A DNA stretch of 64,000 nt from Prosthecobacter sp. GTDB lineage: Bacteria > Verrucomicrobiota > Verrucomicrobiia > Verrucomicrobiales > Verrucomicrobiaceae. The stretch is from contig NZ_JACSRD010000241.1 of assembly GCF_014879935.1 (NCBI RefSeq), positions 51,646-115,645 of the forward strand, written 5' to 3'. The notes beneath the pieces were generated by a model. That model was not told where the DNA came from. It saw nothing but the letters and a program-made list of their open reading frames with translations, and did not search any database. Numbering within the stretch: position 1 is the first letter of the stretch; each line of letters starts with the position of its first letter. Of this stretch, positions 53,980-61,640 are shown piece after piece. The translations under genes were made by a program, and so were the position numbers.

Positions 53980-54927
53980 ATGCCCGTCGTCTCCACCACG
54001 CTCCGTTATTCCACCTTCATCCTCGCCATCGCGGGTGTGCTCGCCATGGGCGTGGTGCTGCAGAAGATCCGCAGCCAGGAGTCAAGCATCCCGCCGCCAC
54101 CGGTGGCCCCGCCGAAAAAAAACGCGCAGGACGATGTCGCCGCCACCGGCATCCTGGAGGCTCGCGGCGAAAACGTCGCCATCGGCGTTCCCATGCCGGG
54201 GCTGGTGAAGACGGTGCAGGTGGAGGTCAACCAGACGGTGAAGGAGGGCGATGATCTGCTGCAGCTCGACGACCGCGAGTTGAGCGCGTCCCTTTTGAAG
54301 CAAAAGGCTGCGGTCGGTGTCGCCGAGGCCGAACGGGTCGTTGCCCAGGCCCAGCTCGCGAAGGTCCAGGACATGCTCGACCGCCTGAAGTCCATTCCCG
54401 ACCAGCGGGCCATCAGCCAGGATGACCTGCGCAACCGCACGAACGATGTCCTTGTCGCCAAAGCCCAGCAGCAGGCTGCGGAAGCCCAGCTCGCCTCCGC
54501 GCGGGCCGACGTGAACCAGACGGAGCTGCTCATCGAGCGACTCACCGTGAAAGCGCCCCGTGCCGGCACCATCCTCCAGGTGAACATCCGCGCCGGCGAA
54601 TACGCCTCGCCGCAGAACAAGCAGCCAGCCCTCGTGCTGGGTGACATCGAGACGCTGCACGTCCGGGCCGATGTCGATGAGCAGAACGCCACGAGGATCG
54701 CCCCCGGGAAAGACGCCACGCTTTACCTCAAGAGCGACTCCACCCGCAAATACACCGTCAAATTCGTCCGCGTGGAGCCCTACGTCATCCCGAAGGTCTC
54801 CCTCACCGGCGCCAGCACCGAACGCGTGGACACCCGCGTGCTCCAGGTCATCTACGAGCTCGAAAAACCGAAGGGCGACAGCCTCTACGTCGGCCAGCAG
54901 GTGGATGTGTTTATTCCGAGAAAGTAG
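53980..54927 (+). CDS. HlyD/RND-type membrane fusion adaptor
   Basis: 315 residues. A signal anchor is at about 9-27; after a Pro-rich linker comes a biotinyl-lipoyl hairpin (GILEARGENVAIGVPMPG, PGLVKTVQVEVNQTVKEGD), a coiled coil of ~80 residues (~100-185) and a beta-barrel (APRAGTILQVNIRAGEY, VDEQNATRIAPGK). This is the periplasmic adaptor of a tripartite exporter. No ABC or RND pump partner lies next to it. ATG 53980 is preferred. Confidence 0.88.
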   Translation: MPVVSTTLRYSTFILAIAGVLAMGVVLQKIRSQESSIPPPPVAPPKKNAQDDVAATGILEARGENVAIGVPMPGLVKTVQVEVNQTVKEGDDLLQLDDRELSASLLKQKAAVGVAEAERVVAQAQLAKVQDMLDRLKSIPDQRAISQDDLRNRTNDVLVAKAQQQAAEAQLASARADVNQTELLIERLTVKAPRAGTILQVNIRAGEYASPQNKQPALVLGDIETLHVRADVDEQNATRIAPGKDATLYLKSDSTRKYTVKFVRVEPYVIPKVSLTGASTERVDTRVLQVIYELEKPKGDSLYVGQQVDVFIPRK

Positions 54928-54955
54928 TCTTGTTGTCTGAACAGAACATGCTTGG

Positions 54956-55258
54956 TCAGTTCAGCAATACCAGCGTCAACCACACAGCAAAGCAGCCGTA
55001 GACAATGATGCGGCTGGCTTTTCGAAAGCCCGAACGAGTGGACCAGTCGGTGCCAATGAGCCAAGGCATTGCCAGAACTACAATGAAGGCGACAACCGCC
55101 AGAGGAAGCTCCACAAAGATGGAATAGTCGTTGTGACGGAACTCCGTCCACCAGCCTTTGAGGGCCTCAGCAGCCAGACCAATACATAAAAACGACATCC
55201 CGAACCCTAGAAACAGGCACTCAAGCAGTCCGGCGAAAAACAACAAATAGGCCTTCAT
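54956..55258 (-). CDS. Small membrane protein of unknown function
   Basis: 100 residues from ATG 55258, with three hydrophobic segments (AYLLFFAGLLECLFLGFGMSF; LAVVAFIVVLAMPWLIG; IIVYGCFAVWLTLVLLN). No family recognised. It converges on the adaptor gene (28 bases) and is divergent from thrC. Earlier in-frame starts run into thrC promoter sequence and are not supported. Confidence 0.65.
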   Translation of the reverse strand: MKAYLLFFAGLLECLFLGFGMSFLCIGLAAEALKGWWTEFRHNDYSIFVELPLAVVAFIVVLAMPWLIGTDWSTRSGFRKASRIIVYGCFAVWLTLVLLN

Positions 55259-55353
55259 AAGCCGAAGACTAGCCTGACCTGAACCTGGTGGGGAAGAACA
55301 AATTGAGTCTTCCAGATTCCCACGCATGAATGCCCGCCCCACTGATTCCGCCC

Positions 55354-56706
55354 ATGCATTACATCTCCACTCGCGGCCAGACGAAGCCGCACACGTTCTC
55401 TGAAGCCGTTGAAGCCGGGCTGGCACCGGATGGCGGGTTGTTTCTGCCGGAGAAGCTGCCGAACATCGCGGACAAGCTGCCTGTGTGGTCGAAGTTGACG
55501 TATCCGCAGCTTGCGGCGGAGTTCTTCACCTTGTTCGCGCCGGAGATCAGCAACGCGGAGTGGCATCAGCTCACGGCGGAGGCGTATCGCCGCTTCGATT
55601 CGCCGGATGTGGCCCCGCTGAAGAAGATCACGGACAAAACCTACATCCTGGAGCTGTTTCACGGCCCGACGCTGGCCTTCAAAGACTTCGCGCTGCAACT
55701 GCTGGGCCTGCTTTACAAGCGCCAGGTCGCAAAGAGCGGCAAACGCCTCGCGGTGCTCGGCGCGACGTCGGGCGACACCGGTTCGGCGGCGATTCATGGC
55801 TGCATGGGCCAGGACGGCATCACGATCTTCATTCTCTACCCGAACGGCCGCGTCGCCCCGCTGCAGGAGCGCCAGATGGCCTGCACGGGCGCGGACAATG
55901 TCTTCGCCATCCCGGTTCCGGGCACCTTCGACGATGCCCAACGCGTGGTGAAAGACACGTTTGGCGACACCGAATTCGCCAGCGCGGTGAATCTCTCCGC
56001 CGTGAACTCGATCAACATCGCCCGCGTCCTGGCGCAGTGCGTCTATTACATCTGGGCATCGCTGAAACTGCCAGCGGAAGCCCGTGCGACGGCCGAATAC
56101 GTGGTGCCGACGGGCAATTTCGGCAATGTGCTGGCTGGATGGCTCGCGCAGCAGATGGGCATGCCTGCGGGTGGTTTCCGCGTGGCGACAAACCAGAACG
56201 ACATCCTGCACCGCTTCTTCAGCAGCGGCGAATACCGCCAGGGGGACGTGCATCCCAGCCATGCGCCGAGCATGGACATCCAGGCCGCGTCGAACTTCGA
56301 GCGATTCCTCTATTTCATCCTCGATCAGAATCCGGAGTGTGTCCGCGAGGTCATGGCCGGAATCAAATCCGGCACGCCGCTTCAGATCACGCTGCCAGAG
56401 ACCAGCATGCGCTCCACCCGCATGGATGATGATCAGATCGTCCGCGTCATCGCGCAGATGTGGAAGGACTGGCAATACGTGCTCGATCCCCACACCGCGT
56501 GCGCATTCACCGACATGGCGCAGGATCGTGTCAGTGTCGTGCTCTCCACCGCCAGCCCGGCCAAGTTCCCCGACGTGGTCAAACAGGCCACGGGCAACGA
56601 GCCGACGCACCCGACCCTGGAGGCGCTCAAGTCCAAACCGCTGCAAACCTGGCCGCTGACGGCCGAACCTGCGGCGGTGAAAGCTTTCATCCGGCAACAT
56701 CACTGA
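55354..56706 (+). CDS. thrC: Threonine synthase
   Basis: 450 residues from ATG 55354 (MHYISTRGQ), preferred over ATG 55330 because it aligns with family starts. The PLP lysine is Lys110 in GPTLAFKDFALQ; GATSGDTGSA, PNGRVAPLQERQM and PTGNFGNVLAG are also present. It converts O-phosphohomoserine to threonine in the cytosol. No other thr genes are in the window. Confidence 0.96.
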   Translation: MHYISTRGQTKPHTFSEAVEAGLAPDGGLFLPEKLPNIADKLPVWSKLTYPQLAAEFFTLFAPEISNAEWHQLTAEAYRRFDSPDVAPLKKITDKTYILELFHGPTLAFKDFALQLLGLLYKRQVAKSGKRLAVLGATSGDTGSAAIHGCMGQDGITIFILYPNGRVAPLQERQMACTGADNVFAIPVPGTFDDAQRVVKDTFGDTEFASAVNLSAVNSINIARVLAQCVYYIWASLKLPAEARATAEYVVPTGNFGNVLAGWLAQQMGMPAGGFRVATNQNDILHRFFSSGEYRQGDVHPSHAPSMDIQAASNFERFLYFILDQNPECVREVMAGIKSGTPLQITLPETSMRSTRMDDDQIVRVIAQMWKDWQYVLDPHTACAFTDMAQDRVSVVLSTASPAKFPDVVKQATGNEPTHPTLEALKSKPLQTWPLTAEPAAVKAFIRQHH

Positions 56707-56765
56707 CGCAGAAGCAGGGCTTGACGGGTGTGGAGGCGGCTTGGTTTAATCAGGCTTAGACCGTC

Positions 56766-57341
56766 ATGAATCCTCCGCCCTCGCTCCTCGCCGCTGCCAT
56801 CACCATGCCGGACATCTCTCCCTACCTCACCAAAGGGGCGGACGCGGGCAGCGGCGTGACGCTTCACGTTGGTGATCCGTATGTGTGGGGTCTGCTGGGC
56901 GGCGGACCACTGCTGATCCTGGCCGGGGTTGTGCTGATCAAAATCATGTTCGGACGCGTGAAGTTCTTCGCGCTCGAATTTGGCAATGACGGCTTCTTCG
57001 GACGCGCGAAGGTGATCGCGCCATTCATTTTCCTCGGTTCGCTGCTGTTTCTGGCCGGCGTGGCGGGAACTTGGCTCGGCTGGCAGGCACAAGGCTATTC
57101 GGTGACGCTGAATGCGAACGGCGTGACGGAGATCACCCGCGGGGAGACGCTGCGCTACTCCTGGGAGGATGTCAGCGGCCGTGCGGATCACATCAAATCG
57201 ACCGATTTCTGGCTCGCCTTCACGAAAGATGACCGCCGCTGCCGGTTGCAGTTCCAGCAGCGCTTCATCGGCGAAAAGCTCCAGGACAAGGCCATCGCCA
57301 TCGCTGAGAACTCGCTGAGTTTCACGAGTCCGCGTCGCTGA
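56766..57341 (+). CDS. Membrane protein of unknown function
   Basis: 191 residues. Two hydrophobic segments (~42-60, WGLLGGGPLLILAGVVLI, and ~82-106, IAPFIFLGSLLFLAGVAGTW) are followed by a ~80-residue soluble domain with LRYSWEDVSG and TKDDRRCRLQFQQRF. No family recognised. It follows thrC on the same strand and converges on the globin gene with 15 bases between. Confidence 0.72.
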   Translation: MNPPPSLLAAAITMPDISPYLTKGADAGSGVTLHVGDPYVWGLLGGGPLLILAGVVLIKIMFGRVKFFALEFGNDGFFGRAKVIAPFIFLGSLLFLAGVAGTWLGWQAQGYSVTLNANGVTEITRGETLRYSWEDVSGRADHIKSTDFWLAFTKDDRRCRLQFQQRFIGEKLQDKAIAIAENSLSFTSPRR

Positions 57342-57356
57342 GGCGTCCGCGCGGCC

Positions 57357-57731
57357 TCAATACGACGTGCCGGTCACCTCGTTGGTGTAGGTGTTGATGG
57401 TGTCGATGACCTCGTCCGCCTCCGCCTGGGTCACGCCCATGTCCAGCAGGGTCTCGATCAGATGGCCGGTGAAGAGGGCGAAGTGATGTTTCGCGATGCC
57501 ACGACCGTGATGGGCGTGGGCCAGGGAGCGCCCGGTGTAGGACACGGGGCCGCCAGTCGCCATGGTGAAGAATTCATGCTGCATGCTGTGGAGCATCTCG
57601 ATCGAGGTGTGTTTGAAGAACGGCGAGAGTTCGGCATCCGCCAGCACACGGGTGTAGAATGCCGGGATCAGGCTGTCGATCATGTCCGCGCCGCCGAGCC
57701 GTTCGTAGAGGGAGGGTGAGGTTGTGCTCAT
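57357..57731 (-). CDS. Group I truncated haemoglobin
   Basis: 124 residues from ATG 57731, the usual trHbI length. LYERLGGADMIDSLIPAFYTRVLAD opens the fold; the proximal histidine is probably His75 in AHHGRGI; TMATGGPVSYTGR is the family turn. These proteins bind oxygen or NO and often protect against nitrosative stress. The gene is single, and in-frame sequence upstream of this ATG is not globin. Confidence 0.9.
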   Translation of the reverse strand: MSTTSPSLYERLGGADMIDSLIPAFYTRVLADAELSPFFKHTSIEMLHSMQHEFFTMATGGPVSYTGRSLAHAHHGRGIAKHHFALFTGHLIETLLDMGVTQAEADEVIDTINTYTNEVTGTSY

Positions 57732-57885
57732 GCTCCTGCCAAAAGCACAAAATCGGCCGTGTTGAAGCCGCAATTCCGTCACCGTCAATCGAGGCGCACC
57801 GAATCGCAGCAGAGGCTGGATCACATCACAAAATCGGCTCAGAAAAGCCGTGCAAGGCTGGCATTCTTCGTGCCATGGGAAACCC

Positions 57886-59553
57886 ATGTCTTTTATCCAG
57901 CATTTGCAGGAAAGCTCTCCCGTGGCGCACGATCTGCTCGTCTTCAGCATCGTCGTCCTGGCGGGCATCGGGCTGGGGAACATTCGTGTGGCCGGTGTGC
58001 GGATGGGCGTGGCAGGCGTGTTGTTCACGGGATTGATGGCCTCTCACTTTGGCCTGCGACCCGAGGCCGGGGTGGCGCACTTCCTGAAAGATTTCGGTCT
58101 CGTGCTGTTCGTTTTCGCGCTGGGCATGCAGATGGGCCCTGGATTCTTCGCCTCCTTGCGCCGTCAGGGGCATGTGTTGAACGGGTATGCCTTCGCCCTC
58201 GTTCTTGGCGGCGCGTTCGTGGCGCTGCTGGGCGGCTGGCTGCTCGACATTCCGCTTCCTGCTGTGGCGGGTCTTTTCGCCGGTGCCACGACGAACACCC
58301 CTGCGCTCGGCGCCGTGCAGCAGGCGTTGCAATCAGCGCATGCCGATCCTGCCACGGTGACGCTTCCTGCCCTCTCTTATGCCGCGGCCTATCCACTGGC
58401 GATCGTCGGCATCATCGTTTCACTCATTCTGCTGCGTGGCGTCTTCAAAATCGATGTCGTCGCCGAGGCGGAGGCCTTTCGTGGTGAACAGGGCGCTGGC
58501 GTGGAGCCTTTGCAGCGCATGAACCTGCGGGTGGAAAACCCGAATCTGGATGGCGTCGCTATCGCCGATGTGCCTGGCATCCTGGAGACCGGCGTCGTCA
58601 TCGCCCGCCATCGTCCGGCGTCAGCGGAGGATGTGCGGACCGCCATGCCTGAAACGAGGCTGCACACGGGCGATTTGATCATGGCCGTGGGCACCCAGCC
58701 CCACTTGGAGCAGTTCCGTCTCGTCATTGGCAGTGTGAGCGAGGAAAACCTCATGAAGGCACCCGGCAGCGTCACCTACCGTCGTGTGGTGCTGACGAAC
58801 AAACGCATCCTTGGCAAAACCGTGCGCGAACTGGGGCTGGATCATCTTCACAACGTCACGGTCACACGCGTCAGTCGTGGCGATCTCATTTTCACCGCCC
58901 TGCCAGACCTGCGTCTGCAGTTTGGCGACATGCTGCAGCTCGTCGGTGATGAGGAATCGCTCAATGGTGCCACCAAAGCGCTCGGAAATGCCGTGCAGAT
59001 GCTCCAGGAGACGAAATTCGCCGCCATCTTCGCGGGCATCCTCCTCGGAGTGTTGCTCGGACTGTATCCGCTGCACATCGAGGGCCTTCCGGCACCGGTG
59101 AAGCTCGGTCTTGCCGGCGGTCCGCTCGTCATGGCGATCCTGCTCAGCCATCTCGGCCGTCTCGGGCCGATGATCATGCACATGCCGCTGAATGCGAATC
59201 GTGCCCTGCGCGAGCTCGGCATCATCCTGTTCCTGGCAAACGTCGGCCTGCTGTCCGGGGAGAAGTTCGTGGAGACCGTCGTGTCCACCCAGGGACTGCA
59301 GTGGGTGCTGCTGGGCATCGCGGTCACGATGCTGCCGCTGCTGGCAGTCGGCTGGCTGGCCCGGCGCTGGCATCGGATGAACTTCATGTCCGTCTGCGGC
59401 CTCCTTTCCGGCGGCATGACCGATCCGCCAGCGCTCGCCTTCGCCACGACCATGGCGCGTTGTGATTCACCCGCCGTGGCCTACGCCACGGTCTATCCGC
59501 TGACCATGCTGCTGCGCATCGTCGTGGCACAGATCATCGCGCAGCTTGGATAA
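57886..59553 (+). CDS. AspT/YidE-type transporter with TrkA_C domains
   Basis: 555 residues from ATG 57886. Two blocks of hydrophobic helices (about 20-195 and 380-555) flank a cytosolic middle with two TrkA_C-like domains (~220-290, ~300-375). LGMQMGPGFFASLRR, AGATTNTPALGAVQ, NVGLLSGEKF and CGLLSGGMTDPPALAF are family motifs (TIGR01625 duplications). AspT is an aspartate/alanine antiporter; substrates of YidE-like relatives are unknown. Confidence 0.92.
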   Translation: MSFIQHLQESSPVAHDLLVFSIVVLAGIGLGNIRVAGVRMGVAGVLFTGLMASHFGLRPEAGVAHFLKDFGLVLFVFALGMQMGPGFFASLRRQGHVLNGYAFALVLGGAFVALLGGWLLDIPLPAVAGLFAGATTNTPALGAVQQALQSAHADPATVTLPALSYAAAYPLAIVGIIVSLILLRGVFKIDVVAEAEAFRGEQGAGVEPLQRMNLRVENPNLDGVAIADVPGILETGVVIARHRPASAEDVRTAMPETRLHTGDLIMAVGTQPHLEQFRLVIGSVSEENLMKAPGSVTYRRVVLTNKRILGKTVRELGLDHLHNVTVTRVSRGDLIFTALPDLRLQFGDMLQLVGDEESLNGATKALGNAVQMLQETKFAAIFAGILLGVLLGLYPLHIEGLPAPVKLGLAGGPLVMAILLSHLGRLGPMIMHMPLNANRALRELGIILFLANVGLLSGEKFVETVVSTQGLQWVLLGIAVTMLPLLAVGWLARRWHRMNFMSVCGLLSGGMTDPPALAFATTMARCDSPAVAYATVYPLTMLLRIVVAQIIAQLG

Positions 59554-59557
59554 GTGC

Positions 59558-59624
59558 CAGGTTCCAAGTGTCATGTTTCATGTTTCCAGAGATCCACCGC
59601 GTGACTCATGAAACTTGGAACCTG
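59558..59624. repeat. Hairpin repeat between convergent genes, second copy
   Basis: 59558-59575 (CAGGTTCCAAGTGTCATG) pairs with 59607-59624, 17 of 18 bases, around a 31-nt loop. The same GGTTCCAAGTTTCA word occurs at 7651-7665. It lies between the convergent transporter and argA-type genes and probably ends both transcripts. Confidence 0.65.
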
Positions 59625-59631
59625 AAACACC

Positions 59632-60945
59632 TTATTTGAGCGCCTTCACGAGCACCTTCGAATTCCGCCCGCTTTTGTCGTATTTCTCGCGACGGCTGGC
59701 AGGCAGCGCATCCGGCCCGGACACGGTGTAGCCCATTTTCTCCTCGAAAAAGCGGAATGCCTGCGTGCTGAGGGCGACGATAACCTCGCAGCCACGTTGC
59801 CGGGCCATTTCCTCGGCGTAGGCGACGAGCTTCCGGCCGTGATTCTGGTTCTTGTGGCTCCGGCGCACGAAGAGGCAGGCCAGCTCGGCGATCTTCCGGC
59901 CATCTTCTTCATAAGTATGAACCGCCACCGAGCCGATCGAATGGCCGTCCAGTTCGAGGATGAAGAAGTCTTTGATCTTCGACTGGATCTGATCCCGCGT
60001 CCGTGGCACCAGCGCGGCATCGTCCACGCTCTGCTGCATCATGGAAAGCAGGCCTGGCACATCGCTGGCGCGTGCCTTGCGGATCTGCTGGTAGTCGTCG
60101 GCATGGATCATGGTGCCCACGCCTTCGTTTGAGAACAGCTCGGCCAGCAGGGCCTCATCCTGCATGCCATTGACGATGTGCACACGCGGCACGCCTTCCT
60201 GGCAGGCGAGGGCGGCATAGCGCAGCTTTGAGAGCATGCTCACGTCATGCCGCGGGTCCTTCTTCCGGTACATGTCCCTGGCGTCCGCCACGGAGAGCAG
60301 GGCCAGACGGCTGCCGCTGGCTTCCGCAAGGCCGCTTTCCGCCACGAAGATGACTTTCGCGGCCTGCAGCGCGATGGCGACCTCCACGGCCACGGCATCC
60401 GAGTTCAGGCGGAGCGTCGTGCCTTTGCCGTCGTAGCCAAGCGGCGGCAGGATGGGGATGATGTCGGCCTTGAGCAGGGCGCGCAGCGATTCAGCGTCCA
60501 CGCGCTCGATCCGGCCGGTGAATTCGAGGTCCACACCGTCGATCACGCCCGCTGGATGCACCGCGAGCGCGTTGGAAACCGCCACGGGCATCTCCAGCGC
60601 GGTCAAATCGGCCACCAGGTCACTGCATTGATGCATGATCGCATCCACGGCGATCTCGATCCCCGCTGCGTCTGTACGGCCCATGCCGTCGTCGTTGTGA
60701 AGCGTGACTCCGCGTTTCGTGGCGAGCGCACGGACCTGCGCGCGTGCGCCGAAGACCAGCACGACTTCGATGTTGAGCGACTGCAGCACCGCCACATCCT
60801 GCAGCAGGCTTGCAAACACCGGCTGCATCATCAATGCGCCGTCGAAGGCGATGACGAAGACCTTTTGTCGGAACTGCGGCACGTAGTGCAGGATTCCACG
60901 AAGGTCGTCGAAGCGGGGCTGGGGTTTGGCAGGGTCGTTGTTCAA
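59632..60945 (-). CDS. argA: N-acetylglutamate synthase (ArgA type)
   Basis: 437 residues read from a TTG at 60945; no better start is visible upstream in frame. The first ~285 residues are an amino-acid-kinase-like domain (KVFVIAFDGALM, VFGARAQV), without the key catalytic lysine as in ArgA; the last ~145 are a GNAT domain (LACLFVRRSHKNQNHGRKLVAYAEEMA). It acetylates glutamate with acetyl-CoA, the first arginine step, and is usually inhibited by arginine. It coexists with argJ at 32292-33581. Confidence 0.93.
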   Translation of the reverse strand: MNNDPAKPQPRFDDLRGILHYVPQFRQKVFVIAFDGALMMQPVFASLLQDVAVLQSLNIEVVLVFGARAQVRALATKRGVTLHNDDGMGRTDAAGIEIAVDAIMHQCSDLVADLTALEMPVAVSNALAVHPAGVIDGVDLEFTGRIERVDAESLRALLKADIIPILPPLGYDGKGTTLRLNSDAVAVEVAIALQAAKVIFVAESGLAEASGSRLALLSVADARDMYRKKDPRHDVSMLSKLRYAALACQEGVPRVHIVNGMQDEALLAELFSNEGVGTMIHADDYQQIRKARASDVPGLLSMMQQSVDDAALVPRTRDQIQSKIKDFFILELDGHSIGSVAVHTYEEDGRKIAELACLFVRRSHKNQNHGRKLVAYAEEMARQRGCEVIVALSTQAFRFFEEKMGYTVSGPDALPASRREKYDKSGRNSKVLVKALK

Positions 60946-61069
60946 GGATGCGGAGGATCAGGATAGCATAAGTCTGCCAGTGCCGCTGAAAGTTTGTCAC
61001 CCCGCTCCAAAATGACCCTCGGCGGCATTCGTGCCGACGGTCGTTCCGGAAATTCGTGTCAGTGGAGCC

Positions 61070-61606
61070 TCAGTTGGTCAGCGCTGCGGCCACATTTTCC
61101 TTCAGGGCTTTCAGCGTGGGCGCTCCCTTGAGCTTTGCCAGCTCCGCAGCCAGCGCCTCGGCACGTTTCGCCCCTTCGGCGTTGCCTGCGGCGGCACGTT
61201 CCTTCGCCTTGGCCAGCAGCAGCTCGCATTGTGCGGAGCGCATCTTGGCCGCGGCCTCGTCGGCGGCGCTCGTAATGGTGCCGATCTGGCTGTTGTAGGC
61301 GTTGCGCAGAGTGGTGAGCACGGGCGGCCACGAGGGCTCGGGGGCGCTCAGAGGTTCACGGTTGGCCACATGCGAGATCTCGCTCAGGATGTGGTCGCGC
61401 TGCTCCGGAGGAAGGCCGGCAAGGTTGCGCTGGAGGGCGGGAATGTATTTGCCCGCCAGTTCCGCCGTTTCCGGCGCGGTGTCGATCTCGGCATTGGCGG
61501 ACCACTCTCCGGCGAACTGATCCATGAGCTTCGCCAGCTCTGGATCGCTCTCCTCCAGCTTCTGAATGGCTTGGAGGGGATTCTCCGGCGGTGGCGGCGC
61601 ATCAGG
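61070..61606 (-). CDS. Hypothetical protein, 5' end lost at the join
   Basis: Reading from the stop at 61070 the frame runs at least to 61606, past an internal ATG at 61525: codons before it still read sensibly (DAPPPPENPLQAIQKLEES) and stay open beyond. So the true start is missing beyond the compositional join at about 61607. The visible ~179 residues are helical with an Ala-rich coil (AAKMRSAQCELLLAKAKERAA). No family recognised. ATG 61525 would make a 151-residue protein if the gene were complete. Confidence 0.65.
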   Translation of the reverse strand, partial: PDAPPPPENPLQAIQKLEESDPELAKLMDQFAGEWSANAEIDTAPETAELAGKYIPALQRNLAGLPPEQRDHILSEISHVANREPLSAPEPSWPPVLTTLRNAYNSQIGTITSAADEAAAKMRSAQCELLLAKAKERAAAGNAEGAKRAEALAAELAKLKGAPTLKALKENVAAALTN

Positions 61607-61640
61607 TAGATGGTAATTATTTTTTACAGATATTATATGA
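61601..61640. other. Abrupt composition and lineage join
   Basis: Counting by eye, 61501-61560 has 36 G/C of 60 bases and 61621-61680 has 19 of 60. Codon use and protein type change at the same place, from verrucomicrobial to Bacteroidota-like. No insertion sequence, direct repeat or tRNA is seen at the boundary. Confidence 0.8.
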
